64,000 bases of DNA, taken from assembly GCA_012861695.1 (NCBI GenBank), contig JAAOOA010000028.1, positions 10,456,470 to 10,520,469 of the forward strand, given 5' to 3'. Position 1 is the stretch's first letter, and each line of letters opens with the position of its first letter. The notes below the pieces were generated by a model, which was not told the DNA's origin, made no database searches, and was given only the letters and a program-made list of their open reading frames with translations. Positions 35,573 to 54,441 of this stretch are shown here, in pieces. The translations under genes were made by a program, and so were the position numbers. Source of the DNA: Trematomus loennbergii (lineage: Eukaryota > Chordata > Actinopteri > Perciformes > Nototheniidae).

Positions 35573-35976
35573 AGAGATGCATGTTATTTACGTTTGCTTT
35601 CTCTCATTCCAGGCTTCCTGATTATTTTCACCTGTGTCTCCTGTGCTCATCAATGTCAGCCCCGCCCTGATTGGTCCCACCTGTGTCTAGTTACCCTGTG
35701 CTTATATTCCCCTGTCTCCCAAGTGTTCTTTGTCAGTTCGTATTGTCTCTTGCTATGGTCAGGTCTATGCTCTTTGTGCTCTTGTAAATTTTGATTCCTC
35801 ACTACGTGAGCGCTTTCATTTTGTTCCTCTATTTTTGTCATCTCGGTTAGAGATTTGATAGTTACCTTTTTTGTTGTTCATTGCTATATTGGAAAATAAA
35901 GTATCTTACAAATACTTTACCTCTGTCTCCGGTCGTGCAATTGGGTCCTACATCCTAAGTGTCTGAGTTCGTAACA
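35548..35976 (+). repeat. 3' LTR of the chromovirus
   Basis: It begins TGTTGTG directly after a purine-rich AGAGGGGGGGGTAC tract and ends CGTAACA, so the ends are TGTT...AACA. It is about 429 bases long, with AATAAA at 35895-35900. The last codons of the chromodomain frame overlap its start. Confidence 0.8.
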
Positions 35977-37157
35977 ATAGGCTACTTATAATTATAATCA
36001 TGAACTTTTTTTTTCAACATGTCTTGTTGTCTCCTGTATCATAGCCATGCTAATAACGTTTATAATAAACCAAACCGTTTGTAAATCAGTCAAGATTCAG
36101 CGAGTTAAGAGTATTTTTGTGCAGATCACTCACCTTACACCTTATCACTCAACAGCTGTAGCAGTAGTTGTTGACTGTGGCAAGATGGCCGCGGTGAGCT
36201 ACGCTGGCGACTCCCCTTGAGCCATCTAGTTAAACTTTATATCTATGGTGACAGAGGCGTTGCAGAGGCGCCGGGCAGGAAGTGGAACGGTGACAGCATC
36301 CGGCGCATCCCCAAAATAAACTAATTTTGCAGACCCTATCCCTCCATCCATAGTCTTTCAAGTAGGAGGAGAAATGCCAGCGTTCTCCTCCGGTTTACAG
36401 GCACTGTGTACATTATATATATAGAATAATTATTACCACTAAAATACAGCAACACATCTTTGATTCATGTCGTTTATAACTGGAATATTACAATTATTAT
36501 TATCTTTGTCTGTACAAAGTAGCCTGTCCAGGAAATATGCCCAAATCAACAAAAACTGCGAGGCAAGACGCTCCGCTTCTGAAATGCTTCTGAAACGCGC
36601 CCGGTAGGGTATGACGCCGGACCAAAACCGCGGCGCAGCCGTGACACGACGCAGACGGACCCGGTGGAATCTAGGGGCGCATAGTGTGGCGCGGCACGGT
36701 TGCAACTTGCGAGGCTCCATTATAGCGGGAGGGTTTCGATAGTTAACAGATATCTCAGTGGGTCTCAAACTGGTCACCATTTATGTATATGTTCAAATGG
36801 ATAGGTTCCCAAATAAATGTGCACATTTTTTAAAATAGTATCCCCTGTCCATATGTATTATTGGGTAGATTTAAACTATAGGGCTATTACTATGGGCAGC
36901 AACGCTGAAAATATTTACAACTAAATCCAGCAAAATGGCACAAAAAAACTGGTAGTGGCCTGGCTGGGTGTTTAATTCCCGGCCTGACTTATTGTCCCAG
37001 TCTGGCCAAGCCTCCTGGGTACCGCTGCGTCAACAGCCACAGAACTGACGAAATATGTCAAAAATGCAGAAGAATAAGGGATAGAATAATGTTGAATCAA
37101 TTGGTGTTTTGTTTTTTACTTGGGTTAATGTGTGGCGAGTCGTCCCTGCAGTGATAC
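35977..37157. other. Non-coding stretch with GC-rich repeat-like blocks
   Basis: No gene recognised. Two GC-rich, CpG-rich blocks (about 36180-36320 and 36570-36730) stand out from the AT-rich flanks and look like degenerate mobile DNA; no terminal repeats were found. Confidence 0.5.
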
Positions 37158-37237
37158 CTGCCGTGTTGGAGGCGAGGCTTCATGGAGGAGGCGATGTAAC
37201 ACATGAAGCTGTACATGGTGGCCTGAATAAGCACATG
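37158..37237 (-). CDS. Orphan exon-like segment, unknown gene
   Basis: On the - strand an 80-base GC-richer segment lies between a good acceptor (polypyrimidine then tttcag) and a donor GTATCA. It is open and contains VLIQATMYSFMCYIASSM, which reads like a membrane helix, followed by KPRLQHG. I do not recognise the protein and see no partner exon nearby. It could be a relic exon or chance. Confidence 0.35.
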
Positions 37238-37812
37238 CTGAAACAAAGCATATAGGCAATGAGCAGTGGATTTTTTAAGCAAATCAAAGCATAGTGTGGT
37301 TTCTTTACCACGGTTTATATAAAAAATACTATTAGTTGTTTATACTCCCTTTTTCTAGAGAAGGAATACAAATCATCCTACTATTTAAGGCAGGTTATGC
37401 TCATTTTGCAGTAATAATGGTTGATTTGTATTTGTGTAATGCACTTATAAGGGACCAACTTGCATTGATAGGACACCAGTGGTTGTTACAGTGGTGAAAC
37501 AAAGGAATGGCAACTTGCATAAGACATTATATTGTATGCACAATCTTTGTCCTCTTTCACTACCATTTAACACAGAAAGGCAACTAGATACTCAACTTAC
37601 ATCTATTTGTCATGCAAGCAGGACAAGAAAAGCAAAGACTGGGCACACAGAAATATTACCCCTTACTCATTATATGAGGAGCAATAAAGGTTCATCTTTA
37701 TATTTCACATAGCACATTACAACCAAAGTATATGTCCCCTTAAAGCACACCATCCAAGTGATGTGTGAAGCCAGTGGTTGTGTAACTGAACAACATATTT
37801 TTCACCTTTTGG

Positions 37813-38299
37813 TTAAAGGGGACCTATAATGCAAAATGCACTTTTGTACGTCTTTTATACATGAATATGTGTCCCCGGTGTTCCAGGGAACTCACCAAGT
37901 GTCAGAAAACACAACCCTCTCTATTTTCCTCCATACCCAAATCTCTAAAAAAGGGGCTGCAACGGATCTGATAAAAACTGATCCAGATTTGAACACTGTC
38001 CTGACGGACAGTGCGCTACGGCTATTGGGCCAACTCCACCAATCAGGAGGAGACAGCCACGGCCATTGCCGTTCGAAAGCGCTGGAGACGCTGTAGTACA
38101 TATGCCAGGCCTGTAGGTGGTGCTGTTCTTACAGAATCTGCCCTTGCAAAAACAGAGCAAATTTCCAATTGAGCGAAATGAGGCATGGCTAAAATGCATG
38201 ATCTGTTTGGTATTTTGAAAAAAAAAAGTATAAATATGCCTTATATAGGTATGGTCCTACACTATATTATTCAAATATAGCATGATAGGTCCACTTTAA
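37813..38299. mobile_element. MITE flanked by TTAA, piggyBac-like
   Basis: The left end TTAA-AGGGGACCTATAATGC and the right end GCATGATAGGTCCACT-TTAA are near-perfect inverted repeats (14 of 16 matching), bounded on both sides by TTAA. About 480 bases between, with no transposase. TTAA target duplication is the hallmark of piggyBac-type insertion. The same inverted-repeat ends are, to my knowledge, widespread in teleosts. Confidence 0.8.
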
Positions 38300-39211
38300 G
38301 TTTTAAAATGGTTAGACATTTTCATCATAATCATCATAATGCCAGTTGCTCATGGATTAGTGCCGCGAGGAATGACTGATAGAGTTTAGCACTGATTTTA
38401 AAAGCACAGATGGATCGAAGTCCGTTCATCAGGGTAAGAAGAGACTCATGATATCAGAGATCTCGCTGCACTGAGATGTCATTGTGTATCTATGCATATG
38501 TCATAACAACAGATGTATGAACTTAATCCAGCCCTTATAAACAAGTGTAGTCATTTTCCTAATGCAGATATTTGTATGAATGTCAAAGACATTTAACAGC
38601 AATTTCATAATTTAAATGACTGATATTTTTCATGAAATAAATATTACATATATTCACTTTATCTAATTTAACAAGAGCTTATGTATATCTGCATCATTGT
38701 TTGAGATAATAGGCAGCCTAATGAGGCTTTGACTTTTCAGTTTTCACACATGTTAGCAAAATAATAAATACTTTTTAAAGCACCATTGACTGCTCTTTAT
38801 TCTGCAATATGAAATTAGCAGATTTTGAAAGGGCACCTAGAGGTGATACGACTGTATATTTTAAATGTAGTCCTTTTATTTACAATCCCCTCGTATAATG
38901 TGCATTTATTGTCAACACATGTAGTATTTAGAACATCCTTATGCCACCAACATGGTTCAGATTGTAGACTTCATGAGCATTTTCAGAGATTACTTTATTT
39001 AGATCATTCAAAAATAAAGAAATATGAAGCGAGGGCCAGACAGGAAACACAAAATGAAGATATCTTATATATAATAAGAAAGGAACTTATAATAATAACT
39101 AAAAACTAATAATACAAATACAATGAGGGCAGCACCACTTAATTGTATGAGACCAGGCCAGGCAGCATGTGTGGTTCTTCCACAGGCCCCTGGCTCCTCT
39201 TCTCAGTGCGG
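38300..39211. other. Non-coding region downstream of the Ca2+-ATPase gene
   Basis: AT-rich. I searched it for a calmodulin-binding exon on the - strand and saw none. Confidence 0.6.
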
Positions 39212-47314
<8,103 letters not shown>

Positions 47315-48009
47315 TATATCTCCTTCCTCCGGTACTCCTCAGAGACCTACCAAAAACATAGTCTAAGTAGTTAGCCTCCGGTGCAGATCTAGCCTGACTG
47401 TAGGGGGTAAATAAGACAGGTAATGTCAGACATGTCATGGGAAAACACACAAGTACCTGTAGGTAGAAATGTAGAAAAATCACTAAACAAAGGTGCATGA
47501 TTTGCTTTAACAGTCAAGCAGGACTCCAAGGTCATGTCCTTGGAATTGTTTCGCATAAAGTGAGGTTTACTTTAAAATAAACAAATAATAAGGGTAGCTT
47601 AAGTTTTAATTTTCTTCTTTTTTGTTTACTTTATTTTGCATTTTAACAGGCTCAATCCAATTTAATCACAACAAATCTTAATACCTGAACAGCTTTATGA
47701 CTTCCCTTTTCTCTCTTTTTCAATAGATGTGTGGATGTGGATGACAAATAAAGAACCTTGAACCTTGATAGCTCTCCATGAGAACCCTATGCTTCACTAG
47801 CGATGTGTGATTAGAATGTTGCTTTTGCCAGCAGTGCTATGGGCCCAGACGTTTGAATATAAACACCTGTTGCTAACACTACTAATAGGAGAAACGGTTG
47901 TAAAGCATTATTATGTTTTGAATTCCTGCAGTAGGGATTCCTTTATTCAAATAAATCACTATATTCATACTTGGTACACTTTAGGTAGAGCCTCTTAATT
48001 AAAAATGTA

Positions 48010-49440
48010 AAATAAGTTGACCATCTCACTTAACTACACCTATGATTGTCATATCATTTAACGTTAGCTTCTTAAATACTCTGAAAAAGCAAACAGTTCT
48101 GCAAAGCAGGATTTTTAGCTTAGGAGAAATTCACTCAACAACATAAGAAATATATTTTGTCAGTCTAGTGTCGAAGATAGGCTACTTAAATAATTTGGTG
48201 TCGTTTGTCAATACACATTTTAGGTTTATTATAAACTTTAACGTTACATGTAGCTTATCTGAATCAAACGACATTAACATGGATACATGTCTAACTAAAC
48301 GATAGCCCGTAGGACAGTAAGACGTTAGGTGGCGCTGTTTAATAGCCAAAACAGTTTTTAAAAATCTCACTTTACCACACTGAACACTTGCTAAATTAAT
48401 GTGAAAAATCATATAGTAGGCTACTGCGAAGCTGGATTTCTAGAGTCACTTCCCTTTACCAACATATTGGATGCAGATACTGAAGAAGATTGTAAGTAAT
48501 GAAACTAGGATTTACAACTTCTAAATATTAAGTTTACACCCCTGCTTTTGAGGACGAGAGAATGAAAACCCCGTCGAGTATTTTTTTAATTATGTTTTTC
48601 TTCCATCAACATAATATAACCATCAAATCATGCATTGTTTACTTACAAAACTGTTAACAACAGGGGTAAACCGCCACATAGAAAGAGGGCTACAAAATAA
48701 CTACACGTTAGCATGGGAGAAATGTATCTCTGGTTAAAGTTTAAATAAATAAAGTTTAAAAAAAAATGTTGTCAGTCTAATGTCGACACCTATATAATTT
48801 AGTGGCTTTAGTGATACACATGTTATGATTGTCAATGTCATGTCATTGATGTATCTATACGAGTCAAAGGCATTGGTAGATTATTGTTAGCTAACTAAGC
48901 TAGAACCTAGGTTACTACATGTTAGCTGGCGCTGACAGTTAAAACTATCTCACTTAACTACATTTAACTTTAATTAAATAAACATAATTTGGTGGCAAGA
49001 AACATGATTGTCATATAACATAATGTTAGCTTCTTATACAGTCAAACTGCATTAATGGTAGATACATGTTAGCTCGCTAAATGATAGCACCGAGGACACT
49101 GCGGCGTTAGGTGGCGCTGTTTAATTACCAAACAGTTTGAAACACACTTAACACTTGCTAAATGAATCTGAAAAAGTTAAAGAGTCACTTACCTTTACCA
49201 ACAAGTTAGATGCAGATGCTGAGGAAACACTTCTTCATATACAGTTTATACCCCTGCTGTTATGGCCGAGAGAACGGAAACCCTGTCTGGAGTATTTCTT
49301 AAATGTGCATTCTTTATTCAGTAATGAACAAAACATCATACATTGTTTACATACAAACCCTTTAACAACAGTGAGTGGTACACTACACAGCTACATAGAA
49401 AAGCAGAACAAAGAAAATCAAAACAACTGTGTTATTTCAA
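48010..49440. repeat. Degenerate local duplication
   Basis: Blocks occur in the same order twice: GATTGTCATAT...GTTAGCTTCTTA (48043; 49005), GTTAGGTGGCGCTGTTTAAT (about 48325; 49108), AGAGTCACTT.CCTTTACCAAC (48443; 49182), CCCCTGCT..T (48540; 49251) and CAT.CATTGTTTAC.TACAAA (48631; 49339). A third partial copy lies at about 48768-48958. Copies differ by many substitutions and indels. Confidence 0.8.
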
Positions 49441-50843
49441 AAATATATTTTTAAATATGTACAGTTAGTTTGTATTGCCTCCTTATTAATGATATTTTTA
49501 AAGTTAATTTGAGTAGTGTGGCTAATATGTTAGCGACAATATTCTAACCTTAGAATACACACCACAAAAACAAGTGTGACTATTGTTTTTCCAATGAATG
49601 CATCCCCTTATATATTGCTAATCAGTTTCAACTTCACATACAGTACTGCAAAAATAAAAAAATGTTTAGAGTCCTTTTCAAAAATATTATATTTCTAGTT
49701 TCTTGTAAACAAACTGATGTTTGTAAGATATATACAATATGTATAATATACATGATAATGGAGATGAACAAATAATGTATTTCGTATTTTTGTAGAAATA
49801 ATAATTCCCTCATTTACCTAGAGATGGTGCTATCTCATTGTCTTATAAGAAAACACATTTCAGAAGGTATCTGGGAGTGTGAAATTGGCCTACATTTCCT
49901 TTCAGACCACGGATTTATTTTCCACATTTTTACAATTTTGAGCAAACTTTTTCAACCATCTTTTCTTATAAACACGAGTCACGACCAAAGCTCAGGGTTT
50001 GCAGCTTGCTTGATTAACAATGATTGTAATACTTCATCTGACCACCAAGGATCAGTATAGCCTAACATTAGACTGCAGTCAAGGATTTAAGGTTGACTAA
50101 TTTCCTCCCTCCGTGCAATGTAGTACTGCACCAAAGGCGTCCAATAATATTCATTGCCGCTGTAAATATAGTTTTCCAAAAATGTACAAATTGTCAATTT
50201 ATTTGTGTTTTTAGCTGTTGCTTGCTGATACCAATAGAGGTCAAAACCTCCGAAGATGATGTCACTAATATCTTGTAATCTATTGTCTGATCCCTGTGAG
50301 AGTGGAGGCCCTCTGGACTACAACTCTCACTAAGCCTGCTGCTGTGTGCAATGATATCAGAACAGAAAAAATAAAGTATTGGGAATCAGCTAGCTTTCCT
50401 GTTGTATTGTGTGATGATGACAAGTGACCCCAAGCGGATAAAGATGGTGTAACAAATTGAAGTTGTTACTAAGCCACTATACATTACATAATTGTACAAT
50501 ATTGACCACATCTAAGTTGTTACCCTGCAAACCTGTGCTGCAAGATGCATAGTTACTATAGCTAATGAGAACTCTATTGCCACAAGGATGAGGCTTCTTC
50601 AGTTGAGCTAGGTTATTTCGGGGCCAAAAAAACCCCCACTTGTCTGAAATGAGGCCAGAGAAAATAAAGGATACGGAGTGTGCTGTGACAGTAAATTGTT
50701 CAATGTTTTTTAGAGAAATGGGGAGATTTATAGGCAATGCTTGGACAGAAGAAGGGATGGTGCCTTCAAGAGTTGAAAAGAAAGAATGGTTGGCAGAGGA
50801 TGAGAGAGATTTGCCTCCATGAATTTTGGGATGAAAGATAGGC

Positions 50844-50852
50844 TTGTGTGTG

Positions 50853-50911
<59 letters not shown>

Positions 50912-50962
50912 GTGTGTGTGTGTGTGTGTGTGTGTCTGTGTCTGTGTCTGTGTCTGTGTGTC
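50844..50962. repeat. (TG)n / (TGTGTC)n compound microsatellite
   Basis: A TG array passing into TGTGTC hexamers at its right end. Confidence 0.93.
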
Positions 50963-51105
50963 AGTGTATGTCTGTTAGAGAGAGAGTGAGTGAATGCCAA
51001 AGAGAGAAAGCTGGGTGTGTTGAGATAAGCGTGGGTCGTTGGGAGGTTGTTTTTTTCCGGGCACACTATGTTTGTGTGGGTGCTTGTTGTCTTTATGTGT
51101 GGTAC

Positions 51106-51608
51106 TGAAATATGACATATGCTCTGCTGATGTGGTAATATCACTGCTGTGATATTAATGTTTGACTCTGGCTATGTTTGATATTACATTTGCATTATTT
51201 TGATTGGTATAACTGGGATCAAAAGAGGGGGTTAGGGATTGTGGGTCCTGAAGCTGCCCTAATTACCAGGGAGTCTCCCAACGACACAGGGTTTCTCCTC
51301 CAGGGGCAGTTTAGATACTGCTCTGGGGTTCTACCAGCCCACCAACACATACTGCACTACACCCTCCGTTTGCTATCCTGGCGGTCGGAAATCCGACGCT
51401 TTAGTGCCTGGAATAAGTGATACGACGGGCAGCTGGTGTTAGAGGCCACGCTGTTAACTAAGCAGATGACGGTGATCTTGCGTGTATTCTGGGGGGTTTA
51501 GTCCTAAAGGTAGGACGACCGTTTTCCGGAGCCTTATCAGCATCGGAGCTCGGTATCGGAGACGACCTAGATATTAACGTTGGTTGTATCGAAGTTAGAT
51601 TCCTTTCA
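51106..51608 (+). repeat. 5' LTR
   Basis: It begins TGAAA and ends TTTCA, giving a 5-base terminal inverted repeat with the TG...CA ends of LTRs, and it abuts the primer site directly. The right border is firm; the left border is inferred from the terminal match. A 9-base palindrome lies at 51136-51157. Confidence 0.65.
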
Positions 51609-51626
51609 TGGCGCCCGAACAGGGAC
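51609..51626 (+). other. Primer-binding site, tRNA-Lys3 type
   Basis: TGGCGCCCGAACAGGGAC is 18 of 18 complementary to the 3' end of vertebrate tRNA-Lys3, the primer also used by lentiviruses. Confidence 0.9.
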
Positions 51627-51690
51627 CTCTGAGTTAAAAGAGAACCTTAGGTTCAAAGAGTAGAAAGTGAAAAGTGTTGAAAAGTCGAAA

Positions 51691-51975
51691 GTGAAACCCC
51701 GGGGGGGATTTTAGAGTGCCCGAGGCACCGGAAGCTAGAGTAGGCTACCGAGCACTAAAAGAACCTGAGAGTAGCCTGGTCCAAAGTGTAGAAAGTGAAA
51801 AGTCGCTCGATTTTCCTTTCCTTACAGAGTTTGGCATTGTACAGGGGGACACCCTTAAGTGACCCTTAAAAACAAAGTTTTGCGGGAGTGAAACACCCTG
51901 GGGGGGGATTTTAGAGTGCCCGAGGCACCGGAAGCTAGAGTACCGAGCACTAAAAGAACCTGAGAGTAGCCTGGT
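51691..51975 (+). repeat. Duplicated leader segment
   Basis: An 88-90 base segment occurs at 51691-51780 and 51888-51975, nearly identical apart from a five-base deletion and a few changes in the G run. Its position between primer site and gag is where packaging signals lie in retroelements. Confidence 0.9.
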
Positions 51976-52166
51976 AAAGAATACTTATTTTCCTAATATA
52001 GTTGTACATGAAAGACCTCTATAAATCCCTAGAATCCGGTCACAGTGCATGGTGATACAGAAACAGAGAAGGAAGGGGGGACTGAAAAGGGCTTCACGCC
52101 TATGATAAGGAACAAGTTTCCTTAAAGGGAAGTAAGGGTTAGGAAACCTGTTAGAGATTAGTAGTG

Positions 52167-52505
52167 ATGGCATCTCCTCAACAGTCAGAAGATGATAGGG
52201 AAAGCGTTAAAACTATATTAACAGATGAGCCTCATGAAGAAAAAGAGAATGATTTTTATGAACGATTAAATCCAAGTTTCCCTGCTCTGCCCACGTCTAT
52301 GACCCCAGCATGCCACAAAGATCTTATGGATATGCTACATAACAGCCAAACACCGAGCAGCTCAATGCTCGCAACCGATAATGTAGGACCAAATGCTCCA
52401 AGCAGCAGCCACGGTGCCTTTTGGTCAAGTAATCAAATGTTTTGTCAAAACCAAGAAGCAGATTTAGCCACTGAGGCACAGCCGCGCTTTGTTGAAGAAG
52501 AGTAA
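52167..52505 (+). pseudogene. gag-like N-terminal reading frame
   Basis: 112 codons from ATG to TAA, acidic at first (EEKEND) and then Ser/Pro-rich, with no motif that I recognise. A different frame stays open from about 52500 to 52700, which suggests that the original gag frame is broken here. No capsid or zinc-knuckle motif is visible. Confidence 0.5.
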
Positions 52506-52767
52506 AAAAGGACAAACAGAGAGAGTTTGAAACCACAAAGGGAAAGCCCCTTTCACATGCAGAGCAATGGGGAATAATTGCAGAAGCAAGGCGAAAATGT
52601 AAAGTTCAGAGCCATATGGAGTGCAATGACTACTTATCTCGAGGAAACAGGTTGATCAAAGTGTCTGCCTCTCAAAGGGTGCACCTTCCATCAAGGTGTT
52701 AGCCAAACACTGCCAGCCCATGACTGCACAGTGAGTCAGTTTCAGCCTATACTTATTAACACACTGT

Positions 52768-53157
52768 GGCCGTTTCTCAATCGCGAGGATATTGGCTTCC
52801 AAGCCAATATTTCAAGGATGCTACGTCATCAAGTGGGCAGCAGGACTGTTCCAATGTCCAGCATACTTGGAATTCCACCGAGGCCGCGTCCTTGGTTTGG
52901 GGGAAATTTCGAGGCTGCACATGGGTAGACTTCGCATCCTTAAAATCCCCACAATGCTTTGCCCACGGACCAATTTCCCCAAATCTGTGGCGGAAAATGT
53001 AAGGCGGGGCCTCTCATATGACGCACACCTGCACACTTGCTTGCCTGTTCCACTCTTCGTTTTCCGAGGCTAGGAAGTATCTTGCCTCGCTTCTGAAGCA
53101 AGACGCTCGGAAGACATGTGCTACCAAGCAAGCGTACTCAAGATTGAGAAACACCCC
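52768..53157. mobile_element. Non-autonomous TIR element (MITE)
   Basis: The left end GGCCGTTTCTCAATC and the reverse complement of the right end, GGGGTGTTTCTCAATC, are inverted repeats. No coding capacity. A perfect 10-base palindrome with 2-base spacer lies at 52789-52810. The ends resemble a dispersed family that I recall from fish genomes; no target-site duplication could be fixed. Confidence 0.7.
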
Positions 53158-53539
53158 GACCCTTCTGCCTATTCATTCCGTGTTGGCTGTACTGAAAAAT
53201 ACAAGCTACCTTTGTTTACCTCTTCCCATTCTGTTTGTCATAACTTTGCAACTCGATGTATCTCTCAGATTGCTCTTCAGATGTTTATTCACATTTTAGA
53301 ATAATGTACTTTTAATACACCTGCGAATCGAAGGAGAAGTAGATCGCCTTCATGGTTATTGAGATATGCCCATATAATAGATATTCAATTTTTCATAGAT
53401 AGATACCTTATATAAAATGTATAAAGCAGCATCTTTAACATGACATGAGAAACAGGGTTAAAATGTAGGGTCTTCAGGCCATTACAAAGCAATATGTGCT
53501 TGATATAATGGATTTCAGATTTATTGGCATTTATAAATT

Positions 53540-53554
53540 ACACACAAACACACA

Positions 53555-53599
<45 letters not shown>

Positions 53600-53632
53600 A
53601 CACACACACACACACACACCACCACACACACA

Positions 53633-53663
<31 letters not shown>

Positions 53664-53697
53664 ACACACACACACCACACACACACACACACACACA
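53540..53697. repeat. (CA)n microsatellite, interrupted
   Basis: A CA array with several CC and AA slips and CAGA variants. Confidence 0.95.
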
Positions 53698-54300
53698 GGC
53701 CAATACAACAGCCGTTAGGGTCTTTTGCAGCTGAATGGCTCGTCCTTAACAGAAGGTAAGTGCTTTATATGCGGCCTCAAAGAGTTTTGTGCCACCAACA
53801 AAAAGTTTGTATGGTCTATTCAAACAAGAGCTCCCACACACGCATGAACAAAGTCACACATCTTCATAAGCAGACACACATGTACAGACAGATACACACA
53901 TACAGCTCCATCAAACTGGAAGCCCAGGGCTTCTCTCTTAAGAGGGGCAGTAAATACTTTGTAGCTGTGCCAACAGACAGCCCCTCCTTCAGAGTGTCAG
54001 CCAGGCTCTGAAAGAAAGCAGTAAACAGTGAATAAAAAAAGAAACATTAGCTTATCAACCATACTCACATGAAATGTTCCCTAATAAAATAAACATATTA
54101 ATATTTTATGTGACATTATAATATCAAAGTGGAAACAAGTGAACAATATTCATAAACTGTTTGATATTTAGTAGTACGTTTTAATGTTTCATTAACATTC
54201 TGTCTGACCAATGTTGTATTATGCTATTTATAATTTTAAGTTGAAAAAAAAAAGTTTTATTTTTTACTGCTCAGCGTATTTGTCACTAAACATTACAGTC

Positions 54301-54305
54301 CACAC

Positions 54306-54346
<41 letters not shown>

Positions 54347-54350
54347 CACA

Positions 54351-54439
<89 letters not shown>
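54301..54439. repeat. (CA)n microsatellite, interrupted
   Basis: A CA array with slips near 54306 and 54345-54352. Confidence 0.95.

Positions 54440-54441
<2 letters not shown>

Larger units (their letters stand above)
35113..35976 (+). mobile_element. 3' end of a Ty3/gypsy chromovirus
   Basis: From the gap onward: the C-terminal end of a pol integrase, a chromodomain, a polypurine tract and one LTR. The order is that of the chromodomain-bearing Ty3/gypsy elements common in fish. The 5' part is lost in the gap. Integrase end and chromodomain are in two different frames, so the copy is broken or the sequence has an indel. Confidence 0.88.
47315..51105. other. Upstream region of the ATPase gene
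   Basis: AT-rich region without a recognised coding exon. It holds the degenerate duplication at 48010-49440 and a TG-rich tract at 50844-50962. The first non-coding exon and promoter of the ATPase gene probably lie here. Confidence 0.6.
51106..52700 (+). mobile_element. LTR retroelement, 5' fragment only
   Basis: One LTR (51106-51608), a primer-binding site (51609-51626), a leader of about 540 bases with an internal duplication, and the start of a gag-like reading frame. No pol, env or 3' LTR is seen before the MITE at 52768, so the copy is a remnant. Primer type resembles that of lentiviruses, some betaretroviruses and some Ty3/gypsy (Osvaldo-type) elements; without pol I cannot choose between endogenous retrovirus and Ty3/gypsy. 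Confidence 0.8.

Noticed and set aside
35594..35794. Cys-rich open frame on the + strand
   Set aside because: It lies wholly inside the 3' LTR of the chromovirus.
36439..36780. Arg-rich 113-residue open frame on the - strand
   Set aside because: It lies in a CpG-rich repeat-like block, has no recognisable domain and its composition follows the base bias.
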